64,000 nt of DNA from Icerya purchasi (Eukaryota; Arthropoda; Insecta; Hemiptera; Monophlebidae), in assembly GCA_039619475.1 (NCBI GenBank), contig CM077116.1:457621576-457685575 (forward strand). The letters are read 5' to 3'. Of this stretch, positions 1 to 10,590 are shown piece after piece; position 1 is the first letter of the stretch; every line of letters starts with the position of its first letter. A program made the translations under genes and the position numbers. The notes beneath the pieces are model-generated. The model worked only from the letters and a program-made list of their open reading frames with translations. It ran no database searches and was not told where the DNA came from.

Positions 1-549
1 AAATGATGGAAATTATTAATAATACGTACATTAGTGAAAAATGTATTGTTATTTATAAAATAAATATGTGAAGAAAATTTTCAAACTTCTAGGCATGATC
101 CTGCTCTTTAAGCTACTTTCGCCCATTCAAAAACTAAATACTAATTCATGGAAAGATAGCCCACTGGATAAATATTTAAAATTAGAAAGAGAATATTTAA
201 GTTTTAATTTTTTCAAAGTATCTTAATTTATATAAAATCCTCTCATTAATTTTAATAAAATTCATTTTGTTAATATAACGTTGATTTCCATTCATTTACA
301 AATAAATGCGATCAATATCAATAGATATTTCAATGTAAACTTTTAAAATATTTTGTAACTACCTTAATGTAATAAATAATCGTTCAGTAGGCAAAATTGG
401 TTCACAGAAGTTGTTTGTTTGCTTAATGGTACAGTTCTGAATTACACTTAAAGCATAATCAAATATCTCTACTGACATTCATAAATATCGGTAAAATTTA
501 TCTGGACAATTGTGAAGTTGTAGATATAAATGATGAAACTCCCCATATA
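1..549. other. AT-rich intergenic, nothing recognised
   Basis: No reading frame of believable length and no recognisable repeat end is seen before the mariner remnant. Confidence 0.6.
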
Positions 550-1488
550 TACATGGGTTGTTCAAAAAAAGACCGAACTTTTGAAATTGCTTTTGAACGG
601 TGCTAAATTTAAATTTGCGCGTCATGCTACACATGGCGACATTCTTTCGAAACAAAATGAGATGCTTACCGCATTATAGTAGTGTGATCAGTTGGCAAAT
701 AGAGCAATCAAGTGAACACGTGCAGTCAGTGCTCTGCAAAATAGTGAGAAAGTGGAAATGAACGACTTTGTAGAGCAACGTTACAACATTAAATTTTGCT
801 TTAACGTGGGCAAATCTTTTTCTGAAACATTGGCATTGCTTCAGCAAGCCCATAAGGAAGACTGTATGAGCTGTACACAACGAGTGGTATAAACATTTCA
901 AATCGGACAGATTATCAACCAATGAAAATGCAAGATCAGGACGAGCATCGACGTCAACAAATAATGAAAACATTGATGTTGTTCGATCTGTGATTCGTAG
1001 AAATCGTCGTTTAACTGTTCGGCAGGATGCAGAAGAAATCGGGATCAGCATTGGGTCGTGTCATAAAATTTTGACAGAAAAGCTAGGCATGCATCGCGTC
1101 TCAGCAAAAATCATGACAATGTGCCAAGTCACCCGTCTCTGCTTGCTGGCCAATTTTTGGCCAATAATGAAACAGCCGTACTTCCCTATCATCTCTACTC
1201 TCCAGATATAGCTCCAGCAGACTTTTTCCTATTTCCGAAATTAAATTCTACCTTGAAAGGACGTAATTTTCGAAGTATAGGAGAAATTCAAGAGAAACCG
1301 CAGACATAGCTCTGAGACATCACACTAAACGAGTTCCAGGGAGCATATGAACAGTGAAAAAAACGATGGGACCGGTGCATAGCAATCAGGGGGGAGTACT
1401 TTGAAGGAGACAAACATGTGTAAAATTGTAAGTATTAAAAAAAAAGATTTTATGACGAAAGTTCGGTCTTTTTTGAACGACCCATGTG
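550..1488 (+). mobile_element. Internally deleted mariner (Tc1/mariner superfamily) remnant
   Basis: Matching inverted ends are visible: catgggttgttcaaaaaa at 552 and its near-complement ending at 1486, both continuing into a gaccgaacttt motif. TA lies at 550-551 and TG (a decayed TA) at 1487-1488. Between them are decayed transposase pieces in order: an N-terminal helix-turn-helix region from 757 (MNDFVEQRYNIKF, GKSFSETLALLQQ), then RSGRASTSTNNENID, then NRRLTVRQDAEEIGISIGS at about 996, then DNVPSHPSLLAGQFLANNE and YSPDIAPADFFLFPKL at about 1115-1250. The part between VSAKI and DNVPSH is deleted, which removes the first catalytic Asp region. At about 940 bp it is shorter than the usual 1.3 kb and has frameshifts and stops. 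It cannot make active transposase. Confidence 0.9.
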
Positions 1489-1889
1489 TTTCGCCACTTA
1501 CTTATTTCCTGAACAGCTATTTTTTTCTTTTTAAAAATTATATACCGTTACAATGAAATATTTTCAGTTAATATAAAACGGCGTCGCTTTTTTGAAACCA
1601 TTGTAAACAAATGATAAATAATCTATTCCAATACGCTACACTTTTAGTCCACAATATTGCCCTGTCGGAAATGCTGGCATTTTATCTACTAGCTTATGTT
1701 TGCAACCGCTCCACTACATTGCGCTTTTGGTCTGTGCACGGCTTTAACCAATACAATATCTTCACTTATGAGCAGCAACTTAATTTATGATATAGTATAT
1801 AATAGAATAAAAAACTTTTTCGTCTTGTATCATTTAAAGTGATATACACGAATTATAGATGATCTGATTATTTGAATTTTTTATTTTTC
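1489..1889. other. AT-rich intergenic, nothing recognised
   Basis: Short AT-rich spacer between the mariner remnant and the LINE insertion. No supported gene. Confidence 0.5.
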
Positions 1890-3988
1890 AAGTATGACAG
1901 ATGCGTACATATTGTAGGAGTAGGAGTAGCCTTCACAGCTGCTCCCCTTACAGCTTCAAGGAACTGTTGGCATTGGATTTCCAAATCCAAGGATGTTTTA
2001 AGTTTTACTTTGAGATTAATATATGTAGCGTCAAAGAATATGTTATCCTGTTGCAATTAGGCAACTTTTAAAAGATAGACGTGTTGCGAGGCGGATATGG
2101 CACAATTCTCATAATCCTGTTGATAAAAATATATTTAATCAACTTAGTAATAAGCTAAATAGAATCATCAAAAATATCAAGCAAAAATCAATGGAAGATT
2201 ATCTGGAAAATCTTAGTGTAGAAGCAGACAAAGATTATTCTTTGTGGAAAGCAACCCGTCGGCTCCAAAGACCAGTTAAACGTATTCCTCCTCTTAAGGA
2301 TAAATCTGGGAACTGGATAAGAAAGGAGGATGAGAAAGCTGAGCTATTTGCTAGATATCTCTACGAAACATTTATGCCACATAATATTAGGAGTAATATC
2401 ACGCCACAAGTAACATTGCTACCTGAGCAACAGATTAAGTTTTGCTCGCCTTATGAAGTAGCAGTACAAATCGACACAAACATCAATCCCAATAAATCGC
2501 CTGGTATTGATGGAATTTCTCCCAAAGTGCTATGCGAACTCTCCCGTAAAGGAATAGTTCTTTTAACCTATTTGTTTAACGCTTGCTTTCGTCTCCGGCA
2601 TATACCAGAATGCTTCAAGACTGCACAAATAATTATGATAAAGAAACCAAATAAACCGGACGAGGAAGTGGAGTCATACAGGCCCATTTCTCTACTGCCT
2701 TCAATTTCAAAATTATTTGAAAAATTATTACTGAAGAGAATTCAGCAGTTCACAGAAGTCAAGCTACCGAATGAACAGTTTGGCTTCCGATGTAATCATT
2801 CCACTACACAACAGATACATCGTGTGTGGTCAGTAATTAGTAACGCCCTTGAGGAAAAAAAATACTGCTCAGTAGTATTTCTAGATGTCGCCCAGGCATT
2901 CGATCGGGTATGGCATGAAGGATTAATGTCTAAACTTAGTAGTTGCTTACCAGCTAATTACGTCTGGCTGCTACGATCGTACCTGTCCGGGAGGAAGTTC
3001 CGCGTTTCCCACGAGGAAGAAAAATCCAGCTTCTACGACATACAAGCCGGGGTGCCTCAGGGTAGTGTTCTCGGTCCCTTGCTTTACCTTATGTTCACTG
3101 CTGATGTTCCAAAAATTGAAGGTACTACGCTTGCTATGTTCGCCGATGATACCGCAATTCTTGCTGTCGCTAACACACAAGTAGAGGCCAATTGTATACT
3201 ACAAGACGCGCTTGACAAGACGGTCTTGTGGATGCAGAATTGGAAAATCAAGTTAAACGAGGCAAAATCAGTTCATGTCACCTACGGAATGCGTCCGATT
3301 GACACACATCAGGGTGTTTACATCAATGGTAAACAGATACCAACATCCGCCTCAGCTAAATATCTAGGCATGCACCTAGACACAAGGTTAACCTGGAAGT
3401 CCCATATTACGGCCAAGGCCGATCAAATTAGTGCCAGAATTCGCCAACTTTATTGGCTATTAGGACATAACTCGAAGTTAAGTCTGTATCATAAAAGGCT
3501 GATTTACCTTACTATGATAAAACCGATTTGGACCTACGGTTCGGAACTCTGGGGATGTGCTGCAACTTCAAATCGTGCAATCATCCAGAGAGCACAGAAC
3601 AAAGTTGTACGCTTGATCACAAGAGCTAGGTGGTTCCAGCGTAACGATGATTTACATCGGGATCTGCAGTTGAAGAATGTGGATGAAACAATTCGCGATT
3701 CTGCATTTCGGCATCAACAGCGTCTAGTAGCTCATGTAAATATAGAAGCACAAAAATTGCTGATTACGAGAACTCGTAGGCTGCAGCGGCTTAAACCGCA
3801 TGATCTACTGCATTTGTAAACTATATATATCATGTACTAGTAGGGCATACCACTGGGCTATGCTTCTACATTATTATGTTTCTTTTCGTATTTAAATAAT
3901 GTCTCTATAATTATTACTTATTTAAGATCCTTATTTTCTTAAGATTGTAATATAAAAAAAAAAAAAAAAAAAAAAAGTATGACAGATC
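1890..3988 (+). mobile_element. 5'-truncated, 5'-inverted Jockey-clade LINE with target-site duplication
   Basis: The sequence agtatgacagat occurs at 1891-1902 and again at 3977-3988, right after a poly-A run of about 24 bases (3953-3976), so these are the target-site duplications of one insertion. From roughly 2035 to 3819 the + strand encodes ORF2. The first ~140 bp (1903 to about 2040) instead reads as LINE protein on the minus strand (NLKVKLKTSLDLEIQ, QQFLEAVRGAAVKATPTPT). That matches the region that should lie just upstream of the sense part, so the 5' end is inverted, as in twin-priming. The long open frame and intact duplications indicate a fairly recent event. Confidence 0.88.
2191..3819 (+). 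CDS. LINE ORF2 fragment: reverse transcriptase and C-terminal region (Jockey-like)
   Basis: This 542-codon open frame carries the RT blocks in order: YRPISLLPSISKLFEKLL, NEQFGFRCNHSTTQQ, VVFLDVAQAFDRVWH, GVPQGSVLGPLLY, the catalytic FADD at residues 317-320 (nt 3139-3150), then AKYLGMHLDTRLTWK and the thumb region. In-frame codons continue upstream to about 2041 (QLLKDRRVARRIWH), so the ATG at 2191 is only the first methionine of a truncated protein. The endonuclease domain and ORF1 are missing. No internal stop is seen. With no promoter or endonuclease it should not be autonomous. Confidence 0.88.
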   Translation: MEDYLENLSVEADKDYSLWKATRRLQRPVKRIPPLKDKSGNWIRKEDEKAELFARYLYETFMPHNIRSNITPQVTLLPEQQIKFCSPYEVAVQIDTNINPNKSPGIDGISPKVLCELSRKGIVLLTYLFNACFRLRHIPECFKTAQIIMIKKPNKPDEEVESYRPISLLPSISKLFEKLLLKRIQQFTEVKLPNEQFGFRCNHSTTQQIHRVWSVISNALEEKKYCSVVFLDVAQAFDRVWHEGLMSKLSSCLPANYVWLLRSYLSGRKFRVSHEEEKSSFYDIQAGVPQGSVLGPLLYLMFTADVPKIEGTTLAMFADDTAILAVANTQVEANCILQDALDKTVLWMQNWKIKLNEAKSVHVTYGMRPIDTHQGVYINGKQIPTSASAKYLGMHLDTRLTWKSHITAKADQISARIRQLYWLLGHNSKLSLYHKRLIYLTMIKPIWTYGSELWGCAATSNRAIIQRAQNKVVRLITRARWFQRNDDLHRDLQLKNVDETIRDSAFRHQQRLVAHVNIEAQKLLITRTRRLQRLKPHDLLHL

Positions 3989-4046
3989 TAAAAATAATTT
4001 TATTTAAAAAAAATTTCAAAATTTTGGAGTATTACCAGTTATATAT

Positions 4047-4093
<47 letters not shown>

Positions 4094-4484
4094 AAATAAG
4101 ATCAGGATATAAAGATTTATAATGAAATTTATTTTTGTTCACTAGAGAATATCATATATCACTGAATAAAATTATAATATACATTTATTGTACTTAACAG
4201 ATTCAGGCATATCTACCAAAAATTTTTCCCATGCTTTGTCTTATATATTTTTATTATTATATTCAGCAGTTGTGTAGTCATAAATGCAAGGATGTTTCTC
4301 TAATAACGATAAATTTTATATTAACTTCTTATTCATCCATATGATAAATTAAAATGCATAATGTGAACAAACAATCCCTAGCTCAAGCAACAAACAGTGG
4401 AACATGTAGCACTCTTACAGCGACAATACAGTTGTTGTTTATCGGTTACTTGTAGCCGTGTAAGTGGATGTTGACTCATATAAT
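3989..4484. other. AT-rich intergenic with a (TA)n microsatellite
   Basis: Contains an uninterrupted TA/AT dinucleotide run at about 4050-4091. No gene is seen. Confidence 0.6.
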
Positions 4485-4752
4485 AAAAAGTAAAGTAAGT
4501 CCCATACCGTTGGCAGGGCGTCGGAGATTGTGAAGTTAAAATTCACAATGTACTATGCCCAATAGTACTAATGAGAGTAAGGGGGCCAGTCCTTTTCTCT
4601 TGGCCACTTTACTTTCTCAGATTTCTTTAGTGCCAAATTATTTTAGGCTGGGTAAAGCTAGAGGAGATTTAAATCCAGAACAAGATTAGTCTCGAACCTG
4701 TGTCCTCTAATTTAGTAGCCAAACATCTTAACTACTAAGCTACTGCGCTACT
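4485..4752 (-). mobile_element. tRNA-derived SINE, copy A
   Basis: On the minus strand this starts with a tRNA-like head: a box A-like TAGCTTAGTAG (4742-4732) and a box B-like GGTTCGAGACT (4698-4688), separated by about a tRNA's internal spacing. A ~200-bp body follows and ends in GACTTACTTTACTTTT. The same body, with scattered substitutions, occurs on the plus strand at 35020-35290, which shows it is a dispersed element. It is not a functional tRNA gene. Confidence 0.82.
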
Positions 4753-5294
4753 TGACTCGTAATAACATGGATTAATTTCCAAACTATGTTTTATCGGTAT
4801 CATATCGGAATTATATTGCTTAAGTGGGCGCTCTCCCTAACAATTTTTGCTTTTTATGATTTTAATTAAGTTCAAAATAAAACAACATATTTATATTGTA
4901 GCTAATTAATAAATTGTGATTTTAACAATATTAGTATATATTATTTTAAGAACATGTTTACTTGAAAAATAGAAGAAAAGTGTTTTTACAAAATTTTGGT
5001 TTAGTCCTCAAATCTTATCCCAATATAAAGATATAATTATCAAAACAAGCGAACTGTTTGAACTTAATGAAAACTATTTTTCTCTTTCTCCTAATTTAAA
5101 TTTAAAATTTAAAAGAAAAATTTTCATATTGTTCATTTTTGAATTAACTAAAAATTATATTACCTAAAATACAAACAAAAGCAAAACAATGATCTATTAT
5201 TACTGAAATTAAAGAACTAAAATTTTATTGTAGAGCTTTTCTTGGAAAAATATAAAAAATCATTAATTTTTTGATAAAATTTAAATTTAAGGTG
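4753..5294. other. AT-rich intergenic, nothing recognised
   Basis: No supported gene or repeat boundary between the SINE and the hAT-like element. Confidence 0.5.
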
Positions 5295-6634
5295 ATAAAT
5301 ACTAGAGGTGTGTAACTCAGTACTGATTCGAATCAAAGATTCGAATCTTTCTACTGATTTGATAGATTCGAAACAGTAATATGAATAAAGGTAACTCAGT
5401 AACTCAGTAACTCTTTTGACTCACTAATTCAGTAGTCTACAGAATTAAAACAAATTACTCTGTGATCTATGATTGTAACAGATGTTTAATTTACAAAGAA
5501 ATTTTAATTTACAAAACAACAACTAATAAGAATTTTTTAAGTGCTTTAATAATTACTACTTTGCTGTATTAGTCTCAAAACAACTGAACAAATTTAGAAT
5601 TTGTTGTTAAAACAATTTAAACAGCCTGTTAATTAGCTTGTAATTCCAAATATGAAGTTGTTTAACTTCAAACACTTGCTTTAATGATCTGTTCTTTTTA
5701 TCTGCATATTTAACACCTTCAAATATATAAAATAATTATTACTTAATATATAAATATATTACACAATTAAATATTTCACAACTTTTATAAAATATTAGAT
5801 TTGTTGTTTTCTAACAAAATTTCTACAAACTTCCTTACTTCCAGTGGTAATTAGAATTTGTTACAGAAATTAACTTTACCACTCAAAATACTGTGTATTA
5901 GTAATTAAAGTTCATTTTAGTTAATGTTAAAATTATTCAATATTCAAAATATAATAAAATATTTTTTTAGTTTTAAACATTCCTTTGCAATTACAGTTTC
6001 ATAACTAACTAAACATCATAGTTGTTTTTTTAAATTCTACTTCTAATTTTGTTTGTATTACATTTTTTCAATTTTTCGTTATTTATAAAGAAAGTTCTTT
6101 AAAAAAGTAATACGTCGCTAAAGTTTAATTCGCCGCTTTTATTTTTTCTACAAATGTTAATTTAAATGATACACAGTAGCTTTTATAATAAAAACAAACT
6201 TGACACAACGTATAAATTAATACAATTATAATTAATAATACTACAAGTTATTTTTCTTATTTATTTTTACACAATAAACGATACTAACTATTAACTTTAG
6301 CCAATTTACACGTTTCTCTGTAATACTGCATAATATGTTTATTTTTAAAAAAAAATCTACCCTTTATTAAAATGTAATAAAAAATGATTTCTAAACCTGT
6401 CAGCTGAAAACCCTATAATTGCAACTGCTTGAGAATAATTTCGGATACGCTTCTTTAACGTTTCATTGTCGTGGATGAGAATCACTCAGTGAATAATTCA
6501 GAGTTAAATGTTTTAATTGATTTACTGATTCAACTGAGTTACTGAGTTACTGATTGTATACAATCAATTTACTGAGTCAGATTCAAAAGAGTCACTCACT
6601 GCAATGAGTTACTTTTCCCATCTCTAATAAATAC
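5295..6634. mobile_element. Non-autonomous hAT-like DNA transposon with 8-bp target-site duplication
   Basis: An exact 8-bp direct repeat, ATAAATAC, flanks the element at 5295-5302 and 6627-6634. The element (5303-6626, 1324 bp) begins TAGAGGTGTG and ends with the complement of TAGAGATGGG. Imperfect inverted ends and 8-bp duplications are typical of the hAT superfamily. Both subterminal regions carry clustered AACTCAGT/ACTGAGTT motifs in opposite orientation (about 5313-5425 and 6485-6615), which are candidate transposase-binding repeats. The interior is AT-rich and has no transposase frame. Its right end is only 118 bp upstream of the inferred SAYSD1 start. Confidence 0.85.
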
Positions 6635-6744
6635 TACCAAGTGGATATCGATTCTTTTTAAGTACTTTCTGATGTTTTTTGAATATTTTGGTACTTCTAC
6701 ATATGTGTTTTCAAAAAACTTGTTATTACGTTACACTGGAATAG

Positions 6745-8000
6745 ATGTAAGTATAAAAGAGCATCTTTGTTAAAATAATGTGAAATGTGTTTTGTCAAAT
6801 TAATCAAAATTCTTTAGTTTTCTAAACAGAATTATATATATATATATATATATTACAGGAACGATATAGAGAAACGACTGGCTTTATACAGGAGAAAAGA
6901 AAAAAGGGACAAAATAATACAAGCTGTGTATAGTCCGTTTACCAGAATATTTTCTTTCTTCAATATCTTTCGATACTTTGAAGGAATTCCAAATGTACGT
7001 ATTTTTCATTAATTTAATAATGTTAAATTATTAAAGCGTTACTATCTAATCCGGTTTTGTGATGAATTTTTAAAACTAAGGGACTGCATATCTGACGGAG
7101 TAAAGAAAATTCTACTTACGGCAGTTTTAAAATTCTTAATAAAAACCGTAATATTAAATCTTACAAAACAGCGAAATTTTTATTTAATCCAAGTTATTAA
7201 CCGGTGAAGATTCTTGAAATCTCAATAGTTCATAATTTATATTTCTAACAATGGATCTGCAAAATTGAAAGAATAAAATGCGAAATAACAAAAAAGCAGT
7301 TTTTCATACCGGTATGATTTTTCGAAAATTGTTTAAAAAAAAAAGTATTTTAAAATTCCATTATTAACGGAGGAAACGTTAAAACTTGAAATATCTTAGA
7401 AAAGTTGATTAAACCGTAATATTTTTGATCGTGCGGCACTTTTTATAAATAAACTTTCCCTTTACGTTTAATGTGAAAGTACTGAACTATAGGCATACGT
7501 AAATTTTAATTTTGCGAATATTTACATATTTAATCTTATTTTGTGATTTTAATTTTTGTGGTTGTCTGAATCACGATGAAGTTAATGTATTTCATGTTTG
7601 ACGTTATTTTGTCATTTGGTAATTACAGTCGAAATATGAAGCGGTAAAATCGAATGGTTTCATTTCTGATCATAATGTTGATGAAGATGATGCGGTGGGA
7701 GTTCCTGAACCACTCACCGATGACGAGTTAGATTCATTAGAAGTTTGTAACTGGACACGAGTTCTGTTCTACTGCACAGTATGGTGTACACTATTTGGTA
7801 TAGCCGTTTACGTTGAGTTCGGTGTTGTATATATTATAATATCTGGTTTTTACATTATTTGGACAAATACTAGTACACGACCGAAATATCGAAATGAAAT
7901 AAGTGCTTATTCGGTTTTCAATCCTAATTGCACTCCCATTGAAGGTACTTTAGACGCTGAAAAACTTCAAAATGAAATGTTACTGGGTGCATTGCATTAA
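6745..8000 (+). CDS. SAYSD1: SAYSvFN domain-containing protein 1 (ER membrane), three exons
   Basis: Inferred join: 6745-6746, 6859-6994, 7629-8000, giving 169 residues (the human protein is about 183). The hallmark SAYSVFNPNC follows a hydrophobic segment (VLFYCTVWCTLFGIAVYVEF and onward), and the C-terminus GTLDAEKLQNEMLLGALH fits the family. The N-terminus NDIEKRLALYRRKEKRDK matches the family's basic start. Exon 2 opens with a lone G after tattacag. The only good donor upstream is AT|gtaagt at 6746/6747, and joining gives ATG AAC GAT, so the start codon is split by a 112-bp intron. Intron 2 (6995-7628) has gtacgt...attacag ends in phase 0. In animals SAYSD1 sits at the ER translocon and recognises UFM1-marked stalled ribosomes for translocation quality control. 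The exon-1 assignment is inference. Confidence 0.9.
6859..6994 (+). CDS. SAYSD1: SAYSD1 coding exon 2
   Basis: Follows the acceptor attacag and ends before the donor gtacgt. It encodes the last base of the inferred start codon plus 45 residues (NDIEKRLALYRRK ... RYFEGIPN), a basic N-terminal segment. Confidence 0.85.
7629..8000 (+). CDS. SAYSD1: SAYSD1 terminal coding exon
   Basis: Begins after ttacag with SKYEAVKSNGF and includes an acidic linker (DHNVDEDDAVGVPEPL), the membrane segment, the SAYSVFN motif and the TAA stop at 7998-8000. A GTG at 7695 is only an internal codon, not a start. Confidence 0.92.
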   Translation, partial: SKYEAVKSNGFISDHNVDEDDAVGVPEPLTDDELDSLEVCNWTRVLFYCTVWCTLFGIAVYVEFGVVYIIISGFYIIWTNTSTRPKYRNEISAYSVFNPNCTPIEGTLDAEKLQNEMLLGALH

Positions 8001-8065
8001 TATACATTATCAGAGAACACTGAAATATAAATAATATCATGTTTTGCGGATGTATTAAGTATTAA

Positions 8066-8071
8066 AATAAA
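8066..8071 (+). terminator. Candidate polyadenylation signal of SAYSD1
   Basis: AATAAA lies 65 bp after the SAYSD1 stop codon, the expected position for a short 3' UTR. Confidence 0.6.
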
Positions 8072-9899
8072 CCCTTTTTAAATTCGATGCTTGTTTATGT
8101 TATTTTACAGAACACCTGAAATACAATAACGCTCGTAACTTAATATTTTTGAAAACATTGCACGAAATTACCTTGTATTTGGTAATGATAACACCTTTAT
8201 ATAGCGTAATGGTAATTTTTTCATTCTTAATGTATCCTTTTCCTTTGGTTTATTTCCATTTCGTGTTAAAAATTGCGTCATTTCCGGCAATGTATTGCTA
8301 AAAAAATAGCCATCAATTTTTACTTATTTTAACGATAAATTGTTTATGATCGGCCTGGGTGATGAAAATGGTTATTTTCAAGGGCGGGGTTAATAATGAG
8401 CAGATATTTACTTAAAAGGCAAATTAGATTAAGAATATAAGGTTTATTATACATAGGTGTAATTGTTTTATGAAGAATAGCTTTTGGCTTGCATAATCAC
8501 AAGAGACGACTGATGCAGAATAGGAAATATGTTATTTCTGTCCTAGTTCTTTCTGAAATTAATATATATCAAATAGTCAATGACTTTTTCCACACAGAAA
8601 ATAATCGTTCAAATTTGGTTAAAAAATTATACTGTTGCATGTTTTTATATTAAAAATATGCGAAAATTAAATTTTAGTAATAAGTTAAATATTTTATTTA
8701 TTGCAAACTTTTAAGGTCCAAAATTTTTTCAGATACATTTGTTGGCTTTTTTACGAACAAAGTATAAATAAATAATGTTTTCTTTTTTTTTCTTTTTTTT
8801 CTTTTTTTGTCACGACACAAAAATACAACATACGAAATTTGTGTATAATCAAATTTTTTTTTTTTTTTTCTGTTTATTGCGTGTTATATAGCTGATGGTT
8901 ATTTCGAAATTCAAGGCGCGCGCAAATTTTCACAATCTACAACACGTTACCATAAAAAGTTAACATTTTGTCTTTAAATAAGTATATTTAACTGGTAGAT
9001 TTGTAAAATAACCCCAATAATACGGAAATTGATATTAAAATGTATACGAAATATTATTAATTTTTTTAAAACTATTCACAATGGCTTCTAATATTGAAAA
9101 ACAAAAGGTGGTATACCGCCAACGTTGACACGAGAATAAAAGGAAAAGGAGCAACGTGAAAAATTAAACAAATTCTTGAGAAAATTCGTTCAAAACGATA
9201 GACGATGAGTATTTGTCCAAGAAGGATAGAAATTAATTAACTTTTTTAATAAAATTTTCAATCTTGAATAACAGTCCCGAATTTTAAGAACGGGAAATAA
9301 AAATTTTGTGTTGGTGCCATATTTTTCATTATGTCAGTTAATTACATATACTAATGTATCACAATCTGTAAATACGGTGGGAGTATCTCTTACTAATGCT
9401 AAATAATAGATTCGATGATCAATCAGTATTCATTTTTTTAAAAATAATAAATGTGGGCACCTGTTTATATTTTATCTTCTTGAGGAGATCGCATGGCATC
9501 GCGGACTTACATATTTCAATTTCAAAGTAAAACAAAAAAAAAAAAAAACGAGCAGTTTAAAATCAAAACAAATATTAATTACACATATTGTCTTGTATTT
9601 TTATTATTCAAATTAAGAGGGGATAAGTTTACAAAGAGGTAAGCTACTTAGAAGGGTGTATTAAAATAGGCTTTTGGGTACAGATTCTATCTCTAGTGAT
9701 TATTTCAGTTTACCTTCTTTAGTACGGTATTTAGGTGGCGAATATAATTTTTAACGTTACGATAAAGAAAAATATACAGGATTAAAGTGCAATTTTGAGA
9801 AGCATTACTGTTTTTTGCGTCCATAGAAAAATATAAATAAAATATATGTTAAGGAGAAATTATGTACTTTAAGTTTACACTAAAAGCGACATTGCCTGA
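8072..9899. other. Intergenic, AT-rich with T-rich tracts
   Basis: Contains long T-rich runs near 8785-8868 and an A-run near 9535-9548. No supported coding region. Confidence 0.55.
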
Positions 9900-9904
9900 A
9901 CAGT

Positions 9905-10060
9905 AGGTTGAACAACATTAAACATGTAAACGACTTAAATTATGCTGGTGATGCAGTTATCTTGGTATTGCGTTATCTCGTGTACATATTTACCAATCTT
10001 GAGATTTCGGTTTAAGACGGAACTCGGTCGAATAAAAGTAAATCATTAGTGCATTAACTT
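9905..10060 (+). mobile_element. Possible short LINE reverse-transcriptase remnant
   Basis: One frame reads IKHVNDLNYAGDAVILV followed by NLEISV, resembling the RT catalytic block (YADDxVIL) with one Asp replaced by Gly. The stretch is too short and decayed to classify and could be coincidence. Confidence 0.3.
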
Positions 10061-10542
10061 ACTATAACACTAAAGTGCAATACCTAATACAATAATTCAC
10101 GGAAAAGAGCATTTAAGATTTAGAGCGAGTTTTACAGAATAGTATAACTTAAGCGCATTCTGCAAGGAAAACTACGCATTCTTTGGTCCGGTGCATTTCA
10201 GAAATATAGCTACAATCTCTTCCTCCCCCTACATATCGCAAGTTCCCATTTTTTTGAAATTAAAGATTAAGAATCGATGAAAGACGAAAAAAACCTGCTC
10301 GAAAAAACGACATTTAATGAAAATAAGAACAAAGGAAAGTACGTGCACTTTATATAACTATAAAATTAAATTGAAGCAAGTAAAGACAAAAAAAAAGTTG
10401 CAAATTTACAGAAATTTATGTTTATGAACCAAAAAAATAGTACACAAAAGCGGTTGAATTCAGGAAAAAGATCAGGTATAGACCAATGACTTCTGTTAGT
10501 ATTTTCAGCGGGTATAACTACATAAAACCATGAAAACCATTA

Positions 10543-10545
<3 letters not shown>

Positions 10546-10590
<45 letters not shown>
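10546..10590. repeat. (TA)n(TG)n microsatellite
   Basis: A TA run of about 35 bases passes directly into five TG units. Confidence 0.9.
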
